The position numbers were made by a program, and so were the translations under genes. From contig CM060972.1 in assembly GCA_030765045.1 (NCBI GenBank), positions 4,014,501 through 4,078,500 on the forward strand: 64,000 nt of DNA. Reading direction: 5' to 3'. Below the pieces are notes generated by a model. That model saw only the letters and a program-made list of their open reading frames with translations. It did not search any database and was not told the DNA's origin. Below, piece by piece: positions 14,671 through 28,165 of the stretch (the first letter of the stretch is position 1; the number at the start of each line of letters is the position of its first letter). Source of the stretch: Tenodera sinensis (taxonomy: Eukaryota; Arthropoda; Insecta; Mantodea; Mantidae).

Positions 14671-17600
14671 AGGTAGTAACAAAGAAACACAAGGCTATTG
14701 GACAAGTACAACCTAAGTCTAAATGTTGTAGTGATAAATCATCAAACCACGGACAACGCCGGGTATTTCAGCTAGTAACAAAGAAACACAAGGCTATTGG
14801 ACAAGTACAACCTAAGTCTAAATGTTGTAGTGATAAATCATCAACCACGGACAACGTCGGGTATTTCAGCTAGTAACAAAGAAACACAAGGATATTGGAC
14901 ATGTACAACCTAAGTCTAAATGTTGTAGTGATAAATCATCAACCACGGACAACGTCGGGTATTTCAGCTAGTAACAAAGAAACACAAGGCTATTGGACAA
15001 GTACAACCTAAGTCTAAATGTTGTAGTGATAAATCATCAAACCACGGACAACGTCGGGTATTTCAGCTAGTAACAAAGAAACACAGGGCTATTGGACAAG
15101 TACAACCTAAGTCTAAATGTTGTAGTGATAAATCATCAAACCACGGACAACGCCGGGTATTTCAGCTAGTAACAAAGAAACACAAGGCTATTGGACAAGT
15201 ACAACCTAAGTCTAAATGTTGTAGTGATAAATCATCAAACCACGGACAACGTTGGGTATTTCAGCTAGTAACAAAGAAACACAAGGCTATTGGACAAGTA
15301 CAACCTAAGTCTAAATGTTGTAGTGATAAATCATCAAACCACGGACAACGTTGGGTATTTCAGCTAGTAACAAAGAAACACAAGGCTATTGGACAAGTAC
15401 AACCTAAGTCTAAATGTTGTAGTGATAAATCATCAAACCACGGACAACGTCGGGTATTTCAGCTTTGTAACAAAGAAACACAAGGCTATTGGACAAGTAC
15501 AACCTAAGTCTAAATGTTGTAGTGATAAATCATCAAACCACGGACAACGTCGGGTATTTCAGCTTTGTAACAAAGAAACACAAGGCTATTGGACAAGTAC
15601 AACCTAAGTCTAAATGTTGTAGTGATAAATCATCAAACCACGGACAACGTCGGGTATTTCAGCTAGTAACAAAGAAACACAAGGCTATTGGACAAGTACA
15701 ACCTAAGTCTAAATGTTGTAGTGATAAATCATCAACCACGGACAACGTCGGGTATTTCAGCTAGTAACAAAGAAACACAAGGCTATTGGACAAGTACAAC
15801 CTAAGTGTAAATGTTGTAGTGATAAATCATCAAACCACGGACAACGTCGGGTATTTCAGCTAGTAACAAAGAAACACAGGGCTATTGGACAAGTACAACC
15901 TAAGTCTAAATGTTGTAGTGATAAATCATCAAACCACGGACAACGTCGGGTATTTCAGCTAGTAACAAAGAAACACAAGGATATTGGACATGTACAACCT
16001 AAGTCTAAATGTTGTAGTGATAAATCATCAACCACGGACAACGTCGGGTATTTCAGCTAGTAACAAAGAAACACAAGGCTATTGGACAAGTACAACCTAA
16101 GTCTAAATGTTGTAGTGATAAATCATCAACCACGGACAACGTCGGGTATTTCAGGTAGTAACAAAGAAACACAAGGCTATTGGACAAGTACAACCTAAGT
16201 CTAAATGTTGTAGTGATAAATCATCAAACCACGGACAACGCCGGGTATTTCAGCTAGTAACAAAGAAACACAAGGCTATTGGACAAGTACAACCTAAGTC
16301 TAAATGTTGTAGTGATAAATCATCAACCACGGACAACGTCGGGTATTTCAGCTAGTAACAAAGAAACACAAGGATATTGGACATGTACAACCTAAGTCTA
16401 AATGTTGTAGTGATAAATCATCAACCACGGACAACGTCGGGTATTTCAGCTAGTAACAAAGAAACACAAGGCTATTGGACAAGTACAACCTAAGTCTAAA
16501 TGTTGTAGTGATAAATCATCAAACCACGGACAACGTCGGGTATTTCAGCTAGTAACAAAGAAACACAGGGCTATTGGACAAGTACAACCTAAGTCTAAAT
16601 GTTGTAGTGATAAATCATCAAACCACGGACAACGCCGGGTATTTCAGCTAGTAACAAAGAAACACAAGGCTATTGGACAAGTACAACCTAAGTCTAAATG
16701 TTGTAGTGATAAATCATCAAACCACGGACAACGTTGGGTATTTCAGCTAGTAACAAAGAAACACAAGGCTATTGGACAAGTACAACCTAAGTCTAAATGT
16801 TGTAGTGATAAATCATCAAACCACGGACAACGTTGGGTATTTCAGCTAGTAACAAAGAAACACAAGGCTATTGGACAAGTACAACCTAAGTCTAAATGTT
16901 GTAGTGATAAATCATCAAACCACGGACAACGTCGGGTATTTCAGCTTTGTAACAAAGAAACACAAGGCTATTGGACAAGTACAACCTAAGTCTAAATGTT
17001 GTAGTGATAAATCATCAAACCACGAACAACGTCGGGTATTTCAGCTAGTAACACAGAAACACAAGGCTATTGGACAAGTACAACCTAAGTCTAAATGTTG
17101 TAGTGATAAATCCTCAAACCACGGACAACGTCGGGTATTTCAGCTTTGTAACAAAGAAACACAAGGCTATTGGACAAGTACAACCTAAGTCTAAATGTTG
17201 TAGTGATAAATCATCAAACCACGGACAACGTCGGGTATTTCAGCTAGTAACAAAGAAACACAAGGCTATTGGACAAGTACAACCTAAGTCTAAATGTTGT
17301 AGTGATAAATCATCAAACCACGGACAACGTCGGGTATTTCAGCTAGTAACAAAGAAACACAAGGCTATTGGACAAGTACAACCTAAGTGTAAATGTTGTA
17401 GTGATAAATCATCAAACCACGGACAACGTCGGGTATTTCAGCTAGTAACAAAGAAACACAAGGCTATTGGACAAGTACAACCTAAGTCTAAATGTTGTAG
17501 TGATAAATCATCAACCACGGACAACGTCGGGTATTTCAGCTAGTAACAAAGAAACACAAGGCTATTGGACAAGTACAACCTAAGTGTAAATGTTGTAGTG

Positions 17601-20499
17601 ATAAATCATCAAACCACGGACAACGTCGGGTATTTCAGCTAGTAACAAAGAAACACAGGGCTATTGGACAAGTACAACCTAAGTCTAAATGTTGTAGTGA
17701 TAAATCATCAAACCACGGACAACGTCGGGTATTTCAGCTAGTAACAAAGAAACACAAGGATATTGGACATGTACAACCTAAGTCTAAATGTTGTAGTGAT
17801 AAATCATCAACCACGGACAACGTCGGGTATTTCAGCTAGTAACAAAGAAACACAAGGCTATTGGACAAGTACAACCTAAGTCTAAATGTTGTAGTGATAA
17901 ATCATCAACCACGGACAACGTCGGGTATTTCAGGTAGTAACAAAGAAACACAAGGCTATTGGACAAGTACAACCTAAGTCTAAATGTTGTAGTGATAAAT
18001 CATCAAACCACGGACAACGCCGGGTATTTCAGCTAGTAACAAAGAAACACAAGGCTATTGGACAAGTACAACCTAAGTCTAAATGTTGTAGTGATAAATC
18101 ATCAACCACGGACAACGTCGGGTATTTCAGCTAGTAACAAAGAAACACAAGGATATTGGACATGTACAACCTAAGTCTAAATGTTGTAGTGATAAATCAT
18201 CAACCACGGACAACGTCGGGTATTTCAGCTAGTAACAAAGAAACACAAGGCTATTGGACAAGTACAACCTAAGTCTAAATGTTGTAGTGATAAATCATCA
18301 AACCACGGACAACGTCGGGTATTTCAGCTAGTAACAAAGAAACACAGGGCTATTGGACAAGTACAACCTAAGTCTAAATGTTGTAGTGATAAATCATCAA
18401 ACCACGGACAACGTCGGGTATTTCAGCTTTGTAACAAAGAAACACAAGGCTATTGGACAAGTACAACCTAAGTCTAAATGTTGTAGTGATAAATCATCAA
18501 CCACGGACAACGTCGGGTATTTCAGCTAGTAACAAAGAAACACAAGGCTATTGGACAAGTACAACCTAAGTCTAAATGTTGTAGTGATAAATCATCAACC
18601 ACGGACAACGTCGGGTATTTCAGCTAGTAACAAAGAAACACAAGACTATTGGACAAGTGCAACCTAAGTCTAAATGTTGTAGTGATAAATCATCAAACCA
18701 CGGACAACGTCGGGTATTTCAACTAGTAACAAAGAAACACAAGGCTATTGGACAAGTACATCCTAAGTCTAATTGTTGTAGTGATAAATCCTCAAACCAC
18801 GGACAACGTCGGGTATTTCAACTAGTAACAAAGAAACACAAGACTATTGGACAAGTGCAACCTAAGTCTAAATGTTGTAGTGATAAATCATCAAACCACG
18901 GACAACGTCGGGTATTTCAGCTAGTAACAAAGAAACACAAGGCTATTGGACAAGTACAACCTAAGTCTAAATGTTGTAGTGATAAATCATCAAACCACGG
19001 ACAACGTCGGGTATTTCAGCTAGTAACAAAGAAACACTAGGCTATTGGACAAGTACAACCTAAGTCTAAATGTTGTAGTGATAAATCATCAAACCACGGA
19101 CAACGTCGGGTATTTCAACTAGTAACAAAGAAACACAAGGCTATTGGACAAGTACATCCTAAGTCTAATTGTTGTGGTGATAAATCCTCAAACCACGGAC
19201 AACGTCGGGTATTTCAACTAGTAACAAAGAAACACAAGACTATTGGACAAGTGCAACCTAAGTCTAAATGTTGTAGTGATAAATCATCAAACCACGGACA
19301 ACGTCGGGTATTTCAGCTAGTAACAAAGAAACACAAGGCTATTGGACAAGTACAACCTAAGTCTAAATGTTGTAGTGATAAATCATCAAACCACGGACAA
19401 CGTCGGGTATTTCAGCTAGTAACAAAGAAACACTAGGCTATTGGACAAGTACAACCTAAGTCTAAATGTTGTAGTGATAAATCATCAAACCACGGACAAC
19501 GTCGGGTATTTCAGCTAGTAACAAAGAAACACAAGGCTATTGGACAAGTACAACCTAAGTCTAAATGTTGTAGTGATAAATCATCAAACCACGGACAATG
19601 CCGGGTATTTCAGCTAGTAACAAAGAAACACAAGGATATTGGACATGTACAACCTAAGTCTAAATGTTGTAGTGATAAATCATCAACCACGGACAACGTC
19701 GGGTATTTCAGCTAGTAACAAAGAAACACAAGGCTATTGGACAAGTACAACCTAAGTCTAAATGTTGTAGTGATAAATCATCAAACCACGGACAACGTCG
19801 GGTATTTCAGCTAGTAACAAAGAAACACAAGGATATTGGACATGTACAACCTAAGTCTAAATGTTGTAGTGATAAATCATCAACCACGGACAACGTCGGG
19901 TATTTCAGCTAGTAACAAAGAAACACAAGGCTATTGGACAAGTACAACCTAAGTCTAAATGTTGTAGTGATAAATCATCAACCACGGACAACGTCGGGTA
20001 TTTCAGGTAGTAACAAAGAAACACAAGGCTATTGGACAAGTACAACCTAAGTCTAAATGTTGTAGTGATAAATCATCAAACCACGGACAACGCCGGGTAT
20101 TTCAGCTAGTAACAAAGAAACACAAGGCTATTGGACAAGTACAACCTAAGTCTAAATGTTGTAGTGATAAATCATCAACCACGGACAACGTCGGGTATTT
20201 CAGCTAGTAACAAAGAAACACAAGGATATTGGACATGTACAACCTAAGTCTAAATGTTGTAGTGATAAATCATCAACCACGGACAACGTCGGGTATTTCA
20301 GCTAGTAACAAAGAAACACAAGGCTATTGGACAAGTACAACCTAAGTCTAAATGTTGTAGTGATAAATCATCAAACCACGGACAACGTCGGGTATTTCAG
20401 CTAGTAACAAAGAAACACAGGGCTATTGGACAAGTACAACCTAAGTCTAAATGTTGTAGTGATAAATCATCAAACCACGGACAACGTCGGGTATTTCAG
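13489..20499 (+). repeat. second higher-order satellite period, 7,011 bp
   Basis: A different long period starts here. Markers at 13489, 13719, 15389, 15489, 16871 and 17070 recur at 20500, 20730, 22400, 22500, 23882 and 24081, each exactly 7,011 bp later. The period contains a smaller module of 1,779 bp (AAGTGTAAATG marker at 15804 and 17583; again at 22815 and 24594), close to 18 monomers. It follows the 6.4-kb period directly and shares part of its sequence with it. Confidence 0.8.
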
Positions 20500-23400
20500 C
20501 TTTGTAACAAAGAAACACAAGGCTATTGGACAAGTACAACCTAAGTCTAAATGTTGTAGTGATAAATCATCAACCACGGACAACGTCGGGTATTTCAGCT
20601 AGTAACAAAGAAACACAAGGCTATTGGACAAGTACAACCTAAGTCTAAATGTTGTAGTGATAAATCATCAACCACGGACAACGTCGGGTATTTCAGCTAG
20701 TAACAAAGAAACACAAGACTATTGGACAAGTGCAACCTAAGTCTAAATGTTGTAGTGATAAATCATCAAACCACGGACAACGTCGGGTATTTCAACTAGT
20801 AACAAAGAAACACAAGGCTATTGGACAAGTACATCCTAAGTCTAATTGTTGTAGTGATAAATCCTCAAACCACGGACAACGTCGGGTATTTCAACTAGTA
20901 ACAAAGAAACACAAGACTATTGGACAAGTGCAACCTAAGTCTAAATGTTGTAGTGATAAATCATCAAACCACGGACAACGTCGGGTATTTCAGCTAGTAA
21001 CAAAGAAACACAAGGCTATTGGACAAGTACAACCTAAGTCTAAATGTTGTAGTGATAAATCATCAAACCACGGACAACGTCGGGTATTTCAGCTAGTAAC
21101 AAAGAAACACTAGGCTATTGGACAAGTACAACCTAAGTCTAAATGTTGTAGTGATAAATCATCAAACCACGGACAACGTCGGGTATTTCAGCTAGTAACA
21201 AAGAAACACAAGGCTATTGGACAAGTACAACCTAAGTCTAAATGTTGTAGTGATAAATCATCAAACCACGGACAATGCCGGGTATTTCAGCTAGTAACAA
21301 AGAAACACAAGGATATTGGACATGTACAACCTAAGTCTAAATGTTGTAGTGATAAATCATCAACCACGGACAACGTCGGGTATTTCAGCTAGTAACAAAG
21401 AAACACAAGGCTATTGGACAAGTACAACCTAAGTCTAAATGTTGTAGTGATAAATCATCAAACCACGGACAACGTCGGGTATTTCAGCTAGTAACAAAGA
21501 AACACAAGGATATTGGACATGTACAACCTAAGTCTAAATGTTGTAGTGATAAATCATCAACCACGGACAACGTCGGGTATTTCAGCTAGTAACAAAGAAA
21601 CACAAGGCTATTGGACAAGTACAACCTAAGTCTAAATGTTGTAGTGATAAATCATCAACCACGGACAACGTCGGGTATTTCAGGTAGTAACAAAGAAACA
21701 CAAGGCTATTGGACAAGTACAACCTAAGTCTAAATGTTGTAGTGATAAATCATCAAACCACGGACAACGCCGGGTATTTCAGCTAGTAACAAAGAAACAC
21801 AAGGCTATTGGACAAGTACAACCTAAGTCTAAATGTTGTAGTGATAAATCATCAACCACGGACAACGTCGGGTATTTCAGCTAGTAACAAAGAAACACAA
21901 GGATATTGGACATGTACAACCTAAGTCTAAATGTTGTAGTGATAAATCATCAACCACGGACAACGTCGGGTATTTCAGCTAGTAACAAAGAAACACAAGG
22001 CTATTGGACAAGTACAACCTAAGTCTAAATGTTGTAGTGATAAATCATCAAACCACGGACAACGTCGGGTATTTCAGCTAGTAACAAAGAAACACAGGGC
22101 TATTGGACAAGTACAACCTAAGTCTAAATGTTGTAGTGATAAATCATCAAACCACGGACAACGCCGGGTATTTCAGCTAGTAACAAAGAAACACAAGGCT
22201 ATTGGACAAGTACAACCTAAGTCTAAATGTTGTAGTGATAAATCATCAAACCACGGACAACGTTGGGTATTTCAGCTAGTAACAAAGAAACACAAGGCTA
22301 TTGGACAAGTACAACCTAAGTCTAAATGTTGTAGTGATAAATCATCAAACCACGGACAACGTTGGGTATTTCAGCTAGTAACAAAGAAACACAAGGCTAT
22401 TGGACAAGTACAACCTAAGTCTAAATGTTGTAGTGATAAATCATCAAACCACGGACAACGTCGGGTATTTCAGCTTTGTAACAAAGAAACACAAGGCTAT
22501 TGGACAAGTACAACCTAAGTCTAAATGTTGTAGTGATAAATCATCAAACCACGGACAACGTCGGGTATTTCAGCTTTGTAACAAAGAAACACAAGGCTAT
22601 TGGACAAGTACAACCTAAGTCTAAATGTTGTAGTGATAAATCATCAAACCACGGACAACGTCGGGTATTTCAGCTAGTAACAAAGAAACACAAGGCTATT
22701 GGACAAGTACAACCTAAGTCTAAATGTTGTAGTGATAAATCATCAACCACGGACAACGTCGGGTATTTCAGCTAGTAACAAAGAAACACAAGGCTATTGG
22801 ACAAGTACAACCTAAGTGTAAATGTTGTAGTGATAAATCATCAAACCACGGACAACGTCGGGTATTTCAGCTAGTAACAAAGAAACACAGGGCTATTGGA
22901 CAAGTACAACCTAAGTCTAAATGTTGTAGTGATAAATCATCAAACCACGGACAACGTCGGGTATTTCAGCTAGTAACAAAGAAACACAAGGATATTGGAC
23001 ATGTACAACCTAAGTCTAAATGTTGTAGTGATAAATCATCAACCACGGACAACGTCGGGTATTTCAGCTAGTAACAAAGAAACACAAGGCTATTGGACAA
23101 GTACAACCTAAGTCTAAATGTTGTAGTGATAAATCATCAACCACGGACAACGTCGGGTATTTCAGGTAGTAACAAAGAAACACAAGGCTATTGGACAAGT
23201 ACAACCTAAGTCTAAATGTTGTAGTGATAAATCATCAAACCACGGACAACGCCGGGTATTTCAGCTAGTAACAAAGAAACACAAGGCTATTGGACAAGTA
23301 CAACCTAAGTCTAAATGTTGTAGTGATAAATCATCAACCACGGACAACGTCGGGTATTTCAGCTAGTAACAAAGAAACACAAGGATATTGGACATGTACA

Positions 23401-26400
23401 ACCTAAGTCTAAATGTTGTAGTGATAAATCATCAACCACGGACAACGTCGGGTATTTCAGCTAGTAACAAAGAAACACAAGGCTATTGGACAAGTACAAC
23501 CTAAGTCTAAATGTTGTAGTGATAAATCATCAAACCACGGACAACGTCGGGTATTTCAGCTAGTAACAAAGAAACACAGGGCTATTGGACAAGTACAACC
23601 TAAGTCTAAATGTTGTAGTGATAAATCATCAAACCACGGACAACGCCGGGTATTTCAGCTAGTAACAAAGAAACACAAGGCTATTGGACAAGTACAACCT
23701 AAGTCTAAATGTTGTAGTGATAAATCATCAAACCACGGACAACGTTGGGTATTTCAGCTAGTAACAAAGAAACACAAGGCTATTGGACAAGTACAACCTA
23801 AGTCTAAATGTTGTAGTGATAAATCATCAAACCACGGACAACGTTGGGTATTTCAGCTAGTAACAAAGAAACACAAGGCTATTGGACAAGTACAACCTAA
23901 GTCTAAATGTTGTAGTGATAAATCATCAAACCACGGACAACGTCGGGTATTTCAGCTTTGTAACAAAGAAACACAAGGCTATTGGACAAGTACAACCTAA
24001 GTCTAAATGTTGTAGTGATAAATCATCAAACCACGAACAACGTCGGGTATTTCAGCTAGTAACACAGAAACACAAGGCTATTGGACAAGTACAACCTAAG
24101 TCTAAATGTTGTAGTGATAAATCCTCAAACCACGGACAACGTCGGGTATTTCAGCTTTGTAACAAAGAAACACAAGGCTATTGGACAAGTACAACCTAAG
24201 TCTAAATGTTGTAGTGATAAATCATCAAACCACGGACAACGTCGGGTATTTCAGCTAGTAACAAAGAAACACAAGGCTATTGGACAAGTACAACCTAAGT
24301 CTAAATGTTGTAGTGATAAATCATCAAACCACGGACAACGTCGGGTATTTCAGCTAGTAACAAAGAAACACAAGGCTATTGGACAAGTACAACCTAAGTG
24401 TAAATGTTGTAGTGATAAATCATCAAACCACGGACAACGTCGGGTATTTCAGCTAGTAACAAAGAAACACAAGGCTATTGGACAAGTACAACCTAAGTCT
24501 AAATGTTGTAGTGATAAATCATCAACCACGGACAACGTCGGGTATTTCAGCTAGTAACAAAGAAACACAAGGCTATTGGACAAGTACAACCTAAGTGTAA
24601 ATGTTGTAGTGATAAATCATCAAACCACGGACAACGTCGGGTATTTCAGCTAGTAACAAAGAAACACAGGGCTATTGGACAAGTACAACCTAAGTCTAAA
24701 TGTTGTAGTGATAAATCATCAAACCACGGACAACGTCGGGTATTTCAGCTAGTAACAAAGAAACACAAGGATATTGGACATGTACAACCTAAGTCTAAAT
24801 GTTGTAGTGATAAATCATCAACCACGGACAACGTCGGGTATTTCAGCTAGTAACAAAGAAACACAAGGCTATTGGACAAGTACAACCTAAGTCTAAATGT
24901 TGTAGTGATAAATCATCAACCACGGACAACGTCGGGTATTTCAGGTAGTAACAAAGAAACACAAGGCTATTGGACAAGTACAACCTAAGTCTAAATGTTG
25001 TAGTGATAAATCATCAAACCACGGACAACGCCGGGTATTTCAGCTAGTAACAAAGAAACACAAGGCTATTGGACAAGTACAACCTAAGTCTAAATGTTGT
25101 AGTGATAAATCATCAACCACGGACAACGTCGGGTATTTCAGCTAGTAACAAAGAAACACAAGGATATTGGACATGTACAACCTAAGTCTAAATGTTGTAG
25201 TGATAAATCATCAACCACGGACAACGTCGGGTATTTCAGCTAGTAACAAAGAAACACAAGGCTATTGGACAAGTACAACCTAAGTCTAAATGTTGTAGTG
25301 ATAAATCATCAAACCACGGACAACGTCGGGTATTTCAGCTAGTAACAAAGAAACACAGGGCTATTGGACAAGTACAACCTAAGTCTAAATGTTGTAGTGA
25401 TAAATCATCAAACCACGGACAACGCCGGGTATTTCAGCTAGTAACAAAGAAACACAAGGCTATTGGACAAGTACAACCTAAGTCTAAATGTTGTAGTGAT
25501 AAATCATCAAACCACGGACAACGTTGGGTATTTCAGCTAGTAACAAAGAAACACAAGGCTATTGGACAAGTACAACCTAAGTCTAAATGTTGTAGTGATA
25601 AATCATCAAACCACGGACAACGTTGGGTATTTCAGCTAGTAACAAAGAAACACAAGGCTATTGGACAAGTACAACCTAAGTCTAAATGTTGTAGTGATAA
25701 ATCATCAAACCACGGACAACGTCGGGTATTTCAGCTTTGTAACAAAGAAACACAAGGCTATTGGACAAGTACAACCTAAGTCTAAATGTTGTAGTGATAA
25801 ATCATCAAACCACGAACAACGTCGGGTATTTCAGCTAGTAACACAGAAACACAAGGCTATTGGACAAGTACAACCTAAGTCTAAATGTTGTAGTGATAAA
25901 TCCTCAAACCACGGACAACGTCGGGTATTTCAGCTTTGTAACAAAGAAACACAAGGCTATTGGACAAGTACAACCTAAGTCTAAATGTTGTAGTGATAAA
26001 TCATCAAACCACGGACAACGTCGGGTATTTCAGCTAGTAACAAAGAAACACAAGGCTATTGGACAAGTACAACCTAAGTGTAAATGTTGTAGTGATAAAT
26101 CATCAAACCACGGACAACGTCGGGTATTTCAGGTAGTAACAAAGAAACACAAGGCTATTGGACAAGTACAACCTAAGTCTAAATGTTGTAGTGATAAATC
26201 ATCAAACCACGGACAACGTCGGGTATTTCAGCTAGTAACAAAGAAACACAAGGCTATTGGACAAGTACAACCTAAGTGTAAATGTTGTAGTGATAAATCA
26301 TCAAACCACGGACAACGTCGGGTATTTCAGCTAGTAACAAAGAAACACAAGGCTATTGGACAAGTACAACCTAAGTCTAAATGTTGTAGTGATAAATCAT

Positions 26401-26572
26401 CAAACCACGGACAACGTCGGGTATTTCAGCTAGTAACAAAGAAACACAAGGCTATTGGACAAGTACAACCTAAGTGTAAATGTTGTAGTGATAAATCATC
26501 AAACCACGGACAACGTCGGGTATTTCAGTTAGTAACAAAGAAACACAAGGCTATTGGACAAGTACAACCTAA
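20500..26572 (+). repeat. second copy of the 7,011-bp satellite period, incomplete
   Basis: This copy follows the 7,011-bp offset up to about 24.6 kb. It then carries an extra 1,779-bp module (23882 to 25661, 24081 to 25860) and ends in a run of monomers alternating between AAGTCTAAATG and AAGTGTAAATG. The longest stop-free stretch of the array (25,860-26,600) results from this homogenised, purely 99-bp run at the array edge. Confidence 0.75.
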
Positions 26573-26640
26573 GTGTAAATGCTATAGGGATAAATGTTAA
26601 ACAACAGGCAACGTGGAGTATTTCTGCTGGTATAAACTTA
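26573..26640 (+). repeat. degenerate terminal satellite monomer and array boundary
   Basis: The last monomer diverges sharply: GCTATAGGGATAAATGTTAAACA replaces the usual GTTGTAGTGATAAATC segment with several substitutions, and GTGGAGTATTTCTGCTGG replaces CGTCGGGTATTTCAGCTAG. No further monomer is recognisable downstream. Divergent monomers at the edge are what poorer homogenisation at array ends is expected to leave. Confidence 0.8.
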
Positions 26641-27628
26641 AATAGTTTATGTATTATCTCATTATAATTTGACTATATACGTATCCATGGTGCAAAGAAA
26701 TACTACGCTATAAACTTTAGTAAGCGGCTTGTTTTTTCTAACTGTAGTGTTTCCTGAACCTGTATCAAGGTCTTCCGTCGCTAGATGAATGATTTTGCGG
26801 AATGTGAACCAAGTACCCTTGCCTTAACAGACCACGTTTCCTTCACAGCCGTGATAATCCTGAATGTAAAACGTTTATGGAAATGGCCTTGGTCTTGACA
26901 TGCTTGAGTCACCAGTGTCGCCAACAGGATGTAAACCTTCTGAGTAAAGAGGATTTCCCCAACTTAGTTACAGAAGATTAGAGAATTATTGTAGGCGGAT
27001 ATCACATCTTAATCAAAGTGATCTCCTGGAGGATAGAGTCTTGCGTCGTGAGTGCAGGCTCCAGCGACCGCGGCTACAACAGCCGACATATCTTAGCGAC
27101 ACCAACATTTAAAACGCTTCAGTAATGAAAGGCGCAGTTCATTTTCATCTATACTGGTCTGAAAAATACATGTCAATGCCATTTAATAAATTACTAAAGT
27201 ATTAAACAGTATTTACTAAGTCCTCAATCGAGGTATAAAATCTATGAAAGTTATAAAAAGTTATGAAAAGGGTCATTTTTTATAGTTGACAATACAACGG
27301 AGTAGAAAATTGTTGTTACTGTAACGCCATTAGTAGCACAATAACTTGCCAAAGACAGAGGGTTTGTGGAATTCATAAAATAAGTAGCTCAGAACTATCT
27401 GCAGACGTTTCCGCAAGGAATGGTCGTAGTCTCATATTGCGTGATTGCGCCTCAAAGAAAAGTCATGTTTATTATTCACATATACACACATGCATATGTA
27501 GCGTTTATGTTATTAAATAACGAAAAGATTAATAAGTAGACAGAAATGTTTAAAATTTGACCAGCTTTAGTTGTCTAAAAGATAACTCGACTATTCTAAT
27601 TGATGATTATTCCACAATTTTTTTTTTT
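26641..27628. other. satellite-flanking DNA without recognisable gene
   Basis: AT-rich DNA next to the satellite edge. I see no long frame, RNA gene or known repeat. The stretch 26,740-27,110 is less AT-rich than its surroundings but matches nothing I recognise. Confidence 0.6.
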
Positions 27629-27853
27629 AATTAACGTCCTCCAACATTGCGTCATATCGGACGAATGAATGAAATGATGCTCAAATGAGCCCGAGGTCCA
27701 TGGAGCTTTAAGCTACCCGACATTCGTCTTCTCAGGGTAGGGAAAACCTCCGAAAAAAAACCTTACCCGGATAACTTACCCTAAGCGAGACTCGAACCCT
27801 TACCCTCTTGAACGTGAGGCAGACACGCTAACCATCACGCTTCCGAGGCGGAC
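27629..27853 (-). mobile_element. tRNA-derived SINE, family 1
   Basis: Read on the minus strand the element starts CCGCCTCGGAAGCGTGATGG and has an A-box-like TGGTTAGCGTG and a B-box-like GGTTCGAGTCT with tRNA-like spacing, the hallmark of a polymerase III promoter. A non-tRNA body follows, ending in an AT-rich tail next to a T run. A fragment of the same family lies at 33.4 kb, sharing CTCGCTTAGGGTAAG. It is non-coding and depends on a partner LINE for movement. Confidence 0.75.
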
Positions 27854-27969
27854 TTATTCCACCACCAAAAAGTACTTGGAAATGTATCGGGAGAGGTTAA
27901 GAAAGTCAAAGGTTCCGTCCATGTTTCACACGGTTTTGCTTTGATACCAGTGTTTTAATTTTTTTTTTA

Positions 27970-28094
27970 ACTTTTCTCTAATACGTATACTAAGAAGAAG
28001 TATTGCATTATACCAAAAAAATCTGATGTCGAGATTTCACCGGAAATATATGTTTTGAAGCCCCCTGAATTCAAAAAGAAAAGCATTTTGAGAA

Positions 28095-28165
<71 letters not shown>

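Larger units (their letters stand above)
1..26640 (+). repeat. 99-bp satellite array, right-hand end
   Basis: The whole interval is a head-to-tail array of one monomer, all in the same orientation, roughly 270 copies. The standard monomer is 99 bp (for example from TATTGGACAAGTACAACC to ACAAAGAAACACAAGGC). A 98-bp form lacks one A in ATCAAACCACGG, and a 100-bp form reads CAGCTTTGTAAC instead of CAGCTAGTAAC. Other recurrent variants are CACTAGGC, GGATATTGGACATG, CAGGTAGTAAC, ACATCCTAAGTCTAATTG, CGTTGGG and AAGTGTAAATG. These recur in a fixed order, so the array has higher-order structure. One phase of the 99-bp unit is free of stops, giving frames up to 246 codons, but that phase contains no ATG. 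The array continues beyond the left edge. A centromeric or heterochromatic location is plausible but is inference. Confidence 0.97.

Noticed and set aside
2961..21113. Ten identical 127-codon frames and others up to 246 codons in the satellite, looking like a Cys/Lys-rich repeat protein family
   Set aside because: The monomer is 99 bp, so one stop-free phase stays open automatically. That phase has no ATG; the frames begin at GTG or TTG codons. Neighbouring 98- and 100-bp monomers break the phase.
1..26640. Regularly spaced repeats as a CRISPR array
   Set aside because: The entire unit is repeated with no unique spacers, units are 99 bp, and the context is eukaryotic.
1..26640. CENP-B box in the satellite monomer (ACAACGTCGGGTATTT looked vaguely similar)
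   Set aside because: The essential bases of the CENP-B box (TTCG....A..CGGG pattern) are not matched. A centromeric role cannot be claimed on this basis.
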